Shown here: piece after piece, positions 11,666-24,700 of the stretch
Position numbering within the stretch: the first letter of the stretch is position 1
How the letters are laid out: each line of letters starts with the position of its first letter
Source of the DNA: Catonia carolina
Taxonomy: Eukaryota > Arthropoda > Insecta > Hemiptera > Achilidae
Assembly: GCA_035578175.1 (NCBI GenBank)
Contig: JAQMRL010000007.1
Coordinates: 47,616,727-47,680,726, forward strand
Reading direction: 5' to 3'
DNA: 64,000 bases
Notes under the pieces: model-generated
Database searches by the model: none
What the model saw: the letters and a program-made list of their open reading frames with translations, nothing else
Told to the model about the DNA's origin: nothing
Made by a program: the position numbers and the translations under genes

Positions 11666-12621
11666 ACACAAAGTAAAAACAAAAATATGTTCTTTCTTAT
11701 CTTACCAAAATATTTATTCTATCAAGAAACATATTCTTGTAAAAGTTTGAGTTAAAATACTAAACGGAATAGTATTTATCATGTTTCTAGCCCGAAAAAA
11801 TTATATTTTCTAAAAATTATTTCAATTCAGACAGATTTGTAATATTAATACAATTAGATTAAAATAGCTAATACTAAGTTATTAAAAATGATTATTTTAA
11901 ACGAAAATATAAAATTAATTATTTAATTTTGTTAGAAATAATTCCTAGAATTTATTACTACCTAATTATAAGAATTTATTTAGGAGTAATTTATAAATTC
12001 AATAAAAATGTAATAGTAATAAAAATAATTGTAATAGAACACACGAGATGACAATCTTATTACTATTTGACAATCTACGCACACCCACACAATCAATTCT
12101 TGTAACGGGCTTGATAATTTCAATAACCAGGCCAGCCTGGTAGCTAAGATGAGGTGCAAATGACTGGAGCAATTTTATCGGTGTCCCGTCGACGGACCGT
12201 AGCGACAAATAACGGCTTCTGGCTCTTTGACCCTGAACTATCAAAGCCTAAATTTACCGAATTTTTAAAGAAATCTATCTATCGCACTAATAACAATTCT
12301 ATTTAACTTAAATAGACATTTCTCTAACTAAAATAAGTCAGTAATTCAGTAATTTTCATCAAAATAAACGATTATTTTGTTAATCCACTTAACTAGAAAT
12401 CTATTAAGTCAATATTACAATAACCTTCCAGTTAGTAGATCTATTCTTTACTGACGTGCGAAATCGCATTCAGTCGTTGACAATAAATGTTTATTCTATG
12501 TAATCTATTGATTGACATGAATACCTTATACACAAGTTGAATAATCTGTACTTAAACGGTAGCATTTCTTTTAAAATAACTCAAATATATATGGGATTTA
12601 TTTTTAACATATTTCCATTTT
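11666..12621. other. Intergenic, with a less AT-rich patch
   Basis: Mainly AT-rich. The patch at about 12060-12235 is richer in GC and open on the minus strand (81 codons within 11999-12244), with no domain that I recognise. Confidence 0.35.
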
Positions 12622-13220
12622 TACTTTCTCTTGTCTATATGAATATATAGGAAGGAAAGTATTGTTTTCATGTCAATTTTTTGAAATCGAGTTTTCACCG
12701 GATATACAAACATGTTTTCAGACCTTCTGAACCAAAAAACATATATTTTTAGCGATTGTTCTGTGTGTTGTGTGAGTTAGTATGTGTGCGCGCTCGCGCG
12801 TGTGTGTCTGTGTCTGTGTAAGTGCGAACAAAATATCTCAAGAACGGAACATTGTACGGAGTTAAAACTTACAACTTAAGTTAGGTACTACTAGAGGAAC
12901 CGACACGAACATTTTCATCAAAATTGATCCACCGGAAGCAGTAGTTTATTCGTGTACTGTTTCACGTTTTTGCGATTTTCTCAAAAACGGCTGCTTCGAT
13001 TTTATTTTAAAATTCGGCTCATTTACTAAATTTATGTGCTCTACAAGATGGGATAGGCGCAATGTCTGGTGAAATTCTTGGGAAGGCTGTTCTCTCGTGG
13101 AAAAAAATAGTTTTTAAAGATTGCGGCCTTAATATGCAGTTTAGCGCAAAAGTGTATACAATCAAAGTTGTAGATAATTTCAAAATCTACAACTTGTATT
13201 TCAAACATCTTGTATTTCGC
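12622..13220 (+). mobile_element. Repeat X, copy 3 (3'-truncated)
   Basis: Starts with ACTTTCTCTTGTC and the terminal hairpin. It carries a long alternating pyrimidine-purine tract (about 12760-12820, including TGTGCGCGCTCGCGCG) in place of the TG tract, and breaks off after the first internal unit near 13220. Confidence 0.7.
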
Positions 13221-13479
13221 GCCAGTAAAACCCGTATTCATTCCGTCAGTTATTTACCTACCCATTCCACCAGTACCCTAATCTCGGTCACATACACCCA
13301 ATCTCGGTCACATTGTCAAAAATGAGTCAGTCGTCTTATAGTTCGTTAGTTAACCATCGTGGTGTTCCTATTTAGATTTACCTTTCATTTATTATGAAAA
13401 TAATAAAGCGCTGCATGTCTTACTTTAAAAACACCAAGATCTCTCTTTTTGCGTCAAACTATTTTTTTCATCAGTAATA

Positions 13480-13790
13480 ATTCTGTTAATAATTAATAAT
13501 AATGTAATGAATGATTGAAGAATATCAGACCTGACAGGGATCGAACTCGGAACCCCAACCGACCGTCCACAGCACCAAGAAAATCGTTCAAAGAGCGAGT
13601 ACTTTAGCTAGTTTTAAAATAAGTTTTAAGTGTTGGCATGAACTATTATGGGCCGGGCTGTGGTATTGTGGTCAGCGCAACTGGTTTCTATCCAGGTATT
13701 CCGGGTTCAATTCCTAGTAAAGTCTGATATTTTTCATCAGTCAATTTCATCAATTTCCCTTAATCGCATTGCATTGATATGCAATCCAAT
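13480..13790. repeat. Inverted pair of tRNA-like SINE heads
   Basis: A minus-strand head (box B-like GAGTTCGATCCC, read from about 13543 down) faces a plus-strand head at 13646-13735. The plus head has box A-like 'gtggtcagcgcaactgg' and box B-like 'gggttcaattcc', and both continue into the same 'gtctgatatt' segment. Neither folds into a full tRNA cloverleaf that I can complete, so these read as tRNA-derived SINEs. Related plus-strand heads occur at 33718 and 63495. Confidence 0.55.
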
Positions 13791-14404
13791 CCAATTGATA
13801 TGCATTGATATGTAATCCTTCGTATTAGCATTGATATGCAGAACGGTTGGACAAAAAAGAACTATTATAATTTAAAAAGCACAGTAAAAAATATTTTTTA
13901 TTTTAATTTTGTCTAAAACGATATTTTAGAGTAACATTTTTGATAACATTCGAAGGTAATTCAACATTTATTTTATAAAAAATTATTATTTTTATAAACT
14001 CATTCTAATATATTTTAATTAGTTTTCATAATTACCTATTATTTAATTGTACTAATTTTTATACACTAATTTAAATGAAAATTGTATTTGAATGAATTCT
14101 AGTATGGTAGATTTTGTAACTAGTCTAGGCTACTGTAAAATAATTCCGTAAAAATAATACTTTCCTGTTGAATTTCTCATTAAACTTATTAAAATCAACA
14201 TTTCCAACAGGAAAGGTTTTGCGTAACATGCTGTTTATTTTTGTTCAGTCAAAGGAATGATTTAGAAATAACATTAATTTTTGTTGTAATAGCTCCAATT
14301 GCCTTAAAATTTCTTGAAATTTCTCAAAAATACAAATTCTGTCCCCAAATTTTTGTGTCAAAATAATTCAAAGCTGAGTCGATGACGGTGCTATGTAATA
14401 TTGT
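13791..14404. other. Intergenic, nothing recognised
   Basis: AT-rich sequence with no supported gene. Confidence 0.4.
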
Positions 14405-15078
14405 TACTTTCTCTTGCTCTTTTTTTTAAATATAGGTAAGGAAAGTGGTTTTATATAGATTTTTAAAGTCCAGTTTTCACTGAAAAAGAAAGTTTTTCAG
14501 GTCCCCAGAAAAAAAGAAAACAGTTTTATCGATTGGTTTGTGTATGTATGTAAAAAAATAACTAAAAACGGGAAATTGCACAAAGTTAATTCTTGGAACA
14601 TAAGTTAGGTAACATGAGGGGACCCGACACAAATATTTTTTTTAAATAAGTGGAAGTAACAGTTTACTCGTACAATTTTTTACATTTTCGTAATTTTCCA
14701 AAAACGGCTCTCACGATTTGTTTTTTTAAATCACCTCATAGTACATACATATACATTTCTGTATTCTACCAGGTGAAGTAGGTGGTATGTCAGGTGAAAT
14801 TGGTGGGAGGGGGCTACGTTGTTGTGGTGAAGTCTTTCTTTAAAGATCGTGAATTTAATATTTATATCGTAGGGGAAAAGCGTATACTACAAAGTTATAG
14901 AGTCCCAATAAGTGATTTTCCATATTTTTCTCATCAAAATCAAAGTTCAAAAAATATTTCATTTTCATTAAGCGTCATTCACTCAAGATTAAAATTAGGT
15001 TATGTTTTTTTGTTTTACATTGTTTTCTTTTGATTAAACATAGGTTATGTTTTTCATTATTAACATTGGCAAGAAAGA
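14405..15078 (+). mobile_element. Repeat X, copy 4 (diverged)
   Basis: Starts ACTTTCTCTTGC with a degenerate hairpin and ends at 'cattggcaagaaagaaag'. It keeps the order of repeat X blocks but has lost most of one internal unit, and is clearly more diverged than copies 1 and 2. Confidence 0.65.
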
Positions 15079-15109
15079 AAGAGCGAGAGAGAGAGAGAGA
15101 GAGAGAGTG
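15079..15109 (+). repeat. (GA)n microsatellite at the end of repeat X copy 4
   Basis: About 14 GA/GAGC units directly after the AAGAGAAAG-type end, probably expanded from it. Confidence 0.8.
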
Positions 15110-15645
15110 GTGTAAAGAGAGGGATTAAAAACTACGTATTCTGAAATTTATTCCAGGTCTTTTGGGATCGTTTTATTAGGCCTCAACAAAACTTCCTTTA
15201 AAATTTTAATCAAGTATTTAATTATTTAAAATAAATAATTACGGTTATAACCACTAGTAAATTGCAGTTAAATTATTTCCAAGATTGTTCTATTATCGGT
15301 AGTAATATTAAAGCTGTGCTTCCCTTATGACGATTTCGTTTTACACTTGTTTATTTTAGTATAATTAAATATTTACATTTCTATGAAGGGATAATATGTA
15401 GGTACCTAAATGAAGTAAGTTAAACAATTTACAAAAATATGAAGGGTTTAGATCTTTAAGCGTTTTTCTCAAAACCATATTTTTGTTACTCAGCATCTTC
15501 ATCCACTAAACCCTTCAATTATAACAGCGCCTACTACACAACGAATGTTGTAACATTAGAAAAATATTTAAATTGAATAAAACATCTAGATTTTAAATTA
15601 AGAATAATTTAAATATTTATTTTATTTTTTTATTTTGTTGAACAG
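15110..15645. other. Sequence upstream of the first recognised ZP exon
   Basis: No coding signal recognised. The last 20 bases are T-rich and end ACAG, consistent with a polypyrimidine tract and splice acceptor, so this is probably the 3' end of an upstream intron. Confidence 0.5.
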
Positions 15646-15799
15646 GTTGTATTTGTGGGAGATAGTTATGTTCCCGTTTCAACTCAATTGAGATCCCGAC
15701 CTATTTCTCATACAGAACCACAATTACTTGACTGGAGATTACAGACGGTCGAAGGATGGGATGCAAGAAGGCACGGAAATAATAAAACTAGAGTTCAAC
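15646..15799 (+). CDS. ZP gene, exon with pre-ZP segment
   Basis: Acceptor ACAG ends at 15645 and donor GTAAGT starts at 15800. It codes for 51 residues (VVFVGDSYVPVSTQL ... NNKTRVQ) and one base of the next codon. That base joins the AT of the next exon to make a His codon. The peptide lacks a signal sequence, so this is not the first coding exon. It was assigned by splice sites and phase more than by domain content. Confidence 0.8.
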
Positions 15800-18700
15800 G
15801 TAAGTTACATTTTTTCTTGTATTATTTAAAAAAACTGTTGAAAAAATTATGGAAATGTTAAAACGTTTTACAACAAATGCTACCGGAAACAGAAATTAAT
15901 AGAGATGAACAAATGTAAGAAGAGCATTATACTTTTTTTCTTACATTTACTGTACTTTTTCTAACAATAAACGTATGACATTTTAGAATAAAACTTGTCA
16001 AGAAAAATTAAAGCAATAATTTTGTTTACCTAATATGATTTTAAATTTAATATGTAATTAGTTTTAAGGCAGTTGTAGGCAAAATATTAAGATCTTTAAA
16101 AAAAAATTTTTTTCCTAAAGTGTTTACGTTGCGATTGGTTAAATTTAGAACAATAAGCCACCCCATGACCCAATGAGATAATAAAAATATGTACGACGTG
16201 AGAATGAGTTGTAGTCTTGTACAGACTCAGGTCGACCATTCCTGAGAATGTATGGCTAATTGAAACCCAACCAACAAAGTACAATGGTAACCACTGTTTA
16301 TTATTCAAATCCTAGTAAAAGTTACTACTTTTACTAGGATTTGAACCACGAAACCTTAGTCTCCGTACATGAGCTGTCAAACATTTGATTTGTGGCGACG
16401 ACTTTACCATTAAACCAATCCAGCGAATTTACAAACAATTTAATACGATAAAGTTTAATTTTTTCATATATGGTTAATTTTAACTCTCAAAAAGTAACTT
16501 TAGACATTTCTAAACGTTCATTTATTGCCTATAATCTCGCTTTCGTTCACTGTAGGCTTTTCTCCCATCTTTCGTTCATCCAGTGCCCTGCTTTTGCTCT
16601 TATTAGAACTCTTTGAAGTCAGTAATGAGTTTTATAATTTTTATTCTGTCAAGTTTTCTCGGCTTATTCCATTTTTTCTCAATACCCTTTCTGGCTTCTT
16701 TAAACTATTTATCTGAAACTTTAAGTCTACTGTCTTAAAAATGTCTAGTGTCTTAAAAATTATTTTGTTAGCTGTTTGTAATCCTTTCTAAATAGGTGAC
16801 CGTAGAATTTTAAATCGTAGTTTTCTGATAATTTTCATAATTGTTTGTTTTTCTTGTACATTTCTTATTTTTTCGGTAACTTGTAATGTTTGTCTACTGT
16901 CGTGGCATGAGTTGTATAAGTTATAAAACAATAACTTAATTTTATTTTCTTGTTTCTTAATTGGTTTTCTTGGTTCATGTTTTTGGTCAATTCCTCAACC
17001 GAATTGCCTGATGCTAATAATATTGTAATAACTAAACCTAGGTTCATTTAGGATTTGGGTATAATAAATCATAAACAGACATCCTTTAAACTTGTAACAA
17101 TTATAATTACAAGATTACAACTTACAATTAATTATCATGCTTAGACTAACTCACAAACTACAGTTCAATCTCTTAAATTAAATGAATGACAAATGTTAAG
17201 CTTAAATTAACTTAACTGATAATAAAGGTTATTTACACTTAACAGTTGATTCTTACCTACAGTCAATGTTCACAGAGGTTTACAGTACGGAAACATTTTT
17301 CTTCACGTACTTGTCACAATGTACAGAAACACTTACTATAATACTCATGCATTCATGATCGTACGACAACTTGAACTGAATTCACAGAAGGAGCTCGCTT
17401 TTTTCTACCCATTAGGTTTCTAGAAAGAAATAGAAAGACGAGGTAAAAAACACACAAAACAAAGGTTTTCTTCCGAATTCCGGAAGCAATAATAAACAGG
17501 TAGATTGTACCAGAAAGAGAGACAAAAATATTCTCAGAAATTTTTAAGTTAAATTATAAAAAAATATACAAACATACAAAAATTATAAAACACAAGAAAT
17601 TTTATAAAACTTAAGAGGAGGGGAGAGACTGTACGATGGTTTTAACTGAAATTTTCGATTTTCGGTTTTTTAAATGTTTCAATACAATAGTTTACTCCTA
17701 GATCTACCAGAAAACCATTAAATTATGTCAAAAAATTATTTTTATGAAATTAAGTTTTTATCAGGCTTACCCAGAAAAATTATTATGGATGTCACCAAGA
17801 ACGAATATTATATTTTTCATGAATTTATACTGCTTGTTTTAGTGACAAATTTCAAATATCTGCATCACTGTTTTTAATATTCTCAACTGTTGGTTCAGCT
17901 TTTTAACCAACTATTGATGGGAAATTTACTTGTTTTTGTACAACTTGTTTGTAATTTGTGCCTTCTTGTTTTTCCCCGTAAATTTAGATTTTTAACACAC
18001 CTACATTTTTCTCAGAAACCATTAAACCTACCAGGCTGAAATTTTTACGTTATATTTCTCATACGTGCACATATACCGACAATTTTATGACTTGCTCAGG
18101 TGCTTCAAAAGTTAGCAGTATCCAAAAAAGTAGAAATATTATTTATTTCATTCCTTATTTTTTTTAAATCTTATGGTTCAATAGATTAAATTGAAAAAAT
18201 GTCAGTAACTAGAGAAGCCCAACAACTATAAGTATGTAAAGTTTTATTTCCCTATCTTTTACAAATTTTGTGAAAAATGTACCTAAAAATAGCAAATTTA
18301 ACTTTGAAGGGATACTTGTTTTTTTTTTTATACGTCCGACTGTTCTGCAATTACTGCTATTGGTGGGATACGAACTACAGTCTCCCCTTAATGATAATGA
18401 AAGCCGACACCCGTGTTCACCCTTTCCAGGAAGGTAGAAATCCCAGCGCATAATAATACTCTTTTCATAATAAATACCATATCTCACTTCTTTAACCATT
18501 TCTAGCCCAATGTTACAATACACGTGTTATCAGTGAACATACGTAGACCCTATGTTGCATATTCACTTACCTGTATATGTACAGAATGTGCGAAATAGAA
18601 GTCAACACGCTGTCTTGTGGTATACCAGCAGTTATGATAAAATAATAGTGATTTATGAGTTGTAATAAACATATATAAAAGAACAAAAAGTCAAACATTA

Positions 18701-21700
18701 AATAATTTGCAATTAATGTATATTTCTGTAATTAAAATCTATGCAAATAAAATAAATTTATTAAAATAAAAATATGTTACTTATACTGAAACGAGATATA
18801 TTTAATTAGGCCTACATCTATTACAATGTTATAACGGAAAAATACAATAAATAAATAATATAAATATCAAACAATGATAGTAGAAGGTATAAAATACGAG
18901 GTTTTATTTTATAGACAATATCTTGTAATATTAGAATATCTATAGTAATATCTGGGTGTCTGACATGCACATCCTAGAACTAGCCTTGTGTATCAGTTAT
19001 CACCGTTCTAATCTCTGTTGTAAACACTTTCACGTAGGCCAATACCACGAATACGTCTTTTATTTCTACATCCAGGTTGTACTTTACATGCAAACCTAGA
19101 CGGAACAAAGTTTCTTAATTATTCTATATCGCTAAATAGGCGTTCTTTGTTATTCAATTTTATTATATATAGACCTCTTACAAAATACCGTTTTTGTTAA
19201 TGTAGATATTAGCTTATATAACTTAATTTAATGTCTTTCAAGGAAAATCGCTGTAAATTCATTTTGTTAATGTTACCTGTAATAATTTAACTTCATTTAT
19301 CTTTTATCTTACGTTCGGATATTTAAAAACATAACAATGTAATAGTAGTGGAATACTTTTAGATTCTACTTCGGAATCGAATATAGGACCTTCACCTTCA
19401 TTGTCAATTTGTGCCTGTTAAATTTTTCAGAAAGAGATCCGTTAAATATTTGAAACTAAAAATTTAGTGTCTTTTTGCTGGGATGAGCATGTACGTTTGC
19501 CGTACAATCAGGAAACTAATATTTTTTCTCAAAAAGTTGAAATAACTCCTTAATTAAATCCTAAATATTTTTTAATCAGTTATGGAATACTGAGATAGAG
19601 AGGTACACGCCAACTTATTTAAACCCTCTGGAAGAAGAACAAGATAGCTCATTTTTCCAGTAACCAACAAAAACTAACCGCTCTATCCATCTGAGAAATT
19701 GGTCAAGGATATTCAAGTACTAGAATTTCGTCAACTTTATGCTATTTATATACTTACATCTGCCCTTAACAGACAGGTGGAGTGTCAAATTATTTACACT
19801 CAATCTGTTCGTTGCAAGGCTAAAATAAATAGTTCTGTTTCTTATCACATTGTCAGCCAAATTTAATGACTGAATCATTTAAGACAGAAGAGGTAGAGGT
19901 GCAAAAGACACTAATCAGAGTTGTCTCCTCTGAAAGTAATGAATTTTATTATACAGCCAGACCCTGTGGTGAATGAAGAGAAGCTGTCATTTGCAGAGTG
20001 AAAAATATGTGCTTTTCAGAGGGCCCGGCATGCTGATAAGCGGTTTTCCACTCAGTAAGGAAGGCAATGGTAAACCACCTCACTCCTCGTTTTACTTAAT
20101 AAAACCTCTACTACAGGTTCAAACCAGCCTTTCGGCTAATGGCCTAAACAACATATACTTACATAAGTGCTCAAAAACGCAGAGAAATTCCCGAAATGAA
20201 TACACAACTACAGTACAAAATATATTTAATTCTTTTACACAGAGCTATAAAAATTCTATTCCAAAGACATTTTAGTTAACTAGCCTACAAACTTTACAAC
20301 CTTGGTCGGTTTTTTTAAATGTTAAGTAATAAAAAATACTTAATAAACTATTACTTCCGGTAGGCCAATTTTGATGAAAATGTTCGTAACGGGTCCCTTT
20401 GTGATACCTATCTTAAGTTCTAAATTTCAACATCGTTCGCTATTCCCTTGTTGAGACATTTTGTTCACACACAGACACACTCACTCATTCACGAAAACCA
20501 ATCGCTAAAAACATTATTTTTGGTTTCAGAGGGGCTGAAATCGTGTATTTGCTATGAAAACTCGGTTTCAAACAATCGAATTGTAAACAATACTTTCATT
20601 TTTATTTATTCGTATAGGGCAAGAGAAATTAAAAATGCATGTGTTAACTGAACATTAACTTTTATAAATTTTATAAATAATATATATTGTTTTTTACTTT
20701 CTCTTGCCCTATATGAATATATAGGGAAGGAAAGTATTTTTTTCATGTCATACTTTTGTACTTTTACCAAACGACAAAAGCATAAAAATCAAAGTAATAG
20801 AAAAGTAAAAACCTACAACTTTTATTTTAAGCATTCTTTCTACAAAGCCTAGTTAAGTATCAATTAGTGATTTTCCGTTTTTTCAAGTCTTACAGAGATT
20901 GATTTTCATTTAGCGTCATTCGCTTATGATTAAAAAATTAGGTTGTTTTAATTTTACATTGTTTACTCATGATTAGACATAGGTTTCATTATTTACATTG
21001 GCAAGATAAAGTTGTGTAAATGTTTTACATCAGATTTTTTTAAAGTACATGTAAACTAAAAATTTATAGATACTGTGATTTTCATAAGCAAATGTTATTC
21101 AATTGCAGTTTAAGAGAAAAACCTGTTACGCCTATCAATTGACTAAAAATTATGAGTTAGGTACTGTATTTTATACTGAATAAATTTTCTTTAAATTATG
21201 CAAGTTAAAGAAAATGCTTAATATAGTTTGGTTTTTGTTTTAGATATTGAAGCTGAATGCCAGGATGATTATATGAAAATACGTATTGGTTTCAACGGAT
21301 CATTTGGTGGACTTTTGTATTCTTCTGGTTACTCTTATGATCCTGATTGCGTTTACATAAATGGAACTGGTAGAGATTACTATGAATTTTATATACAACT
21401 GAATAGATGTGGAACCCTCGGCAAAAATTCTAGACAAGAGGATGCAAGAAAAAATCCAGCGGTAAGAAATTTGTGCGGTGGTTTCACAATTCTTTTTTTA
21501 TTGGCAAAGATAAACTCTGTTACCTAGAAATCAAACCGACTAGACTAAATTAGCATTTGAAAATATTCTATTTACGGATATTACAACCCAACATTAATAT
21601 ATTTAGAATCAACTTTTTTAAGTTATATAAACATTTGCAATTATTAGTAAGCAATTAAATTATTCCCGGAAAACTCCTCGTTGTCATCTAGTAGCTCGAC

Positions 21701-24700
21701 AGCTCTTCGTCGACTTTGTCTTCCTCCACAATCCACTCTGCTAGTTGCTAGCTCCCTCCAACTTCTCACAATCACCAAAATTAAATAATTACTGGCATTA
21801 TTCATTCCTCTCTTCCTGGGACAACCCATATTTATTCTCTTGTACAGTACTTTCTTTTAATTAACTTAAACATCCTAGTAGATTTCATTTTCTCAATGTT
21901 CTCCAACCATCTCAATCTTTGGAATTTATGAAAAGGACTATATCTCAGTTTCAACGAGAATATTCAGTTTCCCGTTTTTATGTACACTCCACACTCCTTT
22001 CTTTACCTGACCAAAGATCCTGCTTAACCCGGAATACTTTCGGAGTGTGAGACATTGTAATCGGTCCAATGGATCTATTTTGATACAGTTGTAAAATACA
22101 AAGATGCATAAATCTAGTAAAATAAGCGTCGATTAGGAAATCTGAAAAATAATTATAACACGTTGTTTTCTTTATAATGGTTTTATCCATATTTTACGTC
22201 AAAGAATGAAATTATATAAAACTCAACTTTAACTCTTACAAAAAATTGTAAATATTCCCTCAACTAAGTACCCGACGAAAAAACATTATATAAATAATTT
22301 TTAGAATTTTTACTTTTCAAACTCATGCTGTTTTCATTTTTGAATAAATAACACATTACAGTCAGAATAAAAACGAATAAGCGCTTTGCCTCGTCGTGTT
22401 TGCCACCTTGTTGGACAGTTATATAACTAACTATCCTCTTCAGGTGTTATGAGCCCTTCCCGAAAACTGGAAACACAGGCCGGTTACAGTGGTAACCCAA
22501 TGGGCCGTCCTCGACTTTGATTGGTCCACACGGTAACCGAGTGCCATTTCCGCACTCAGCTTAAGCGCTCCAATTCTAGTTTAATTTCAAAACTACAAAG
22601 CTATAATTAAAAAAAAAAATTAAAAAATATTCCATTTCTTCCATTAGAAGCTGAATTTTTCAAAATTATTTTTTTTTCTTGATCATACAAACGCTCCAGA
22701 AGGAACTTTCATATCAAATTTCTAAGCCCAGTGGTTCTAGAGATTTCATGATGAGTGAGTGAATGGGTTTTTTATACATATTTTCATAATTTAGATTTAA
22801 AAATTTATGCCAGAATTTTCCAATTCCATTAAGTATCAGTCTCCAGATTCTTGAAACAAAGTGAATTTTTCCGCTCATTATACATATAAAACCAACCGTA
22901 AAAATGTATTGCTGGAACAACAAATTTAAACTGCACAATGAATTTTGTCTTAAAAAATTAACTTCTTCAATTAATTAATATAAAAGAATTACAGGCAATC
23001 ATTTTTATTACTACTGTTTATATACCACTGTAGTGCATGCAACATTATTGGTAATTTATATTAACTGATTATGTAGGAATAACTATTATTTATTTTTGGA
23101 GAATGCCCTACAGGTGAAAATAGAGAACGCCATTTTGTTTTTTCTCTGTATCAAATGTTGTTTAGAAGTAATCTTTGAGTTTTCTTCATATTTTTCATGG
23201 TTTATGCTAGTAAGATAATTTGGATGGTGCTGAAAACTACAAAAACATACCTGCTTGATTCAAGATACAAAAATTTCATTCATATCTAAATTTCATTTTT
23301 AATCTAACGTTAATTTTTTTCTGTTACAGAAAAACCTTATGTGGAATACTGTCACAGTTCAATACAACCCATTGATTGAAGAAGAATGGGATGAACATTT
23401 TAAAGTTACTTGTGAATACGGATATGATTTTTGGAAAACTGTTACATTTCCTTTCCTTGATGTTGAGTAAGTAAAAAATTATTTCGTCTTTACCATATTA
23501 GTAATTTTCTGTATTTTGCTCATTTAAAATTGATTAAAAAATGGTATTTTTTAAGGTTGCAGCCTTAGTATGCATTTTACAACAAAACTATATTTTAATT
23601 AAGTAAAGTAATAGAAAATTAAAAACCTACCATTTTTATTTCAATAATATTTTACGTTTCTCTACAGGGCCTAGTTTAGTGTCAATTGGTGATTTTTGGT
23701 ATTTTAAATTCCTATAGAGACATTCATTTAGTTTTACAGGTTGACTTTCATTTAGCATCATTCACTCATGGATTAAAATTAGTTTATGTTTGTCATTTTA
23801 CTTTGTTTACTAAATGTTTAAAACTTTGAAAAGGCTAGGAATTAAATACTAAGAAAGGAAAGTTATCTACGGTCTGTATAAGAATCAAACTGTTGTTTTG
23901 AGAATTGAGAGGTACAAAAATGGGGCTACTGTAAGAAAAGGTGTATGATAAGGATGTTCATTGTCACCACTACTTTTTAACTTGGTATAGAAGAGGCTAT
24001 AAATGAAGTGAAGAAAAAATTTGAGACAGGAATATAAATTCAAGGGGAAACCATAAAAATACTGAGATTTGCCAATGATATAGTAGTATTAGCCGAGGCA
24101 AAGAAAGAACTAGAGGGTATCTTAAATGGAATTTATGAGATCATGAAAAAGGAGTGCTTCATGAAAATTAATAAGAACAAAACGAAAGTGTTGGGGAGCA
24201 ACAAGAGTAGTTTAGAAGAGATTAGAAATTTAAAAGTAGGTAACAAAAACATACAGGAAGTTGGGGAATTCTGCTATCTAGGGAGTAAAATAACAAAGGG
24301 TAGAAGCACAAGTGATATCAAAAGTAGAATTGCTCAAGCTAGGAAAGCCTTTGAAATGAAAAACAGTTTAACTACAAACATTTACTTAAAGATTAGGAAA
24401 AATTTCTTAAAACACTATGTTTGGAGTTTAGCATTATACAGGAGTGAAATGTGGGTGATAGGGGCTGTAGAAAGGAAAAGGATAGAAGCTTTTGAAATGT
24501 GGTGTTATATAGTTAGAAAAATGTTAAATATTAGGTGGATGGACAAAATAAGTAATTTAGAGGTTCTTAGGCAAGTGAATGAAGAAAGAAGTATATGAAA
24601 GCATTTTACCAGAAGAAGGGATAGGCTAATGGGGAATATCTTAAGACATCCAGGTATTGGCTTATCAATAATGGAGGGAAATATTGAGGGAGTGAATTGT

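Larger units (their letters stand above)
15800..21243 (+). other. ZP gene intron 1 (5444 bp)
   Basis: The largest intron seen. It holds tRNA-like SINE remains (16331-16426 and 18325-18450, both minus), a complete SINE-like S element (19760-20152) and two repeat X copies (20315-20628 minus, 20696-21041 plus). Other frames, such as 16525-16716 and 16865-17047, show no domain. Confidence 0.75.

Noticed and set aside
22385..22580. GC-richer island in intron 2 as an alternative exon
   Set aside because: The ZP exons join in phase across this intron without it, and no conserved peptide could be read.
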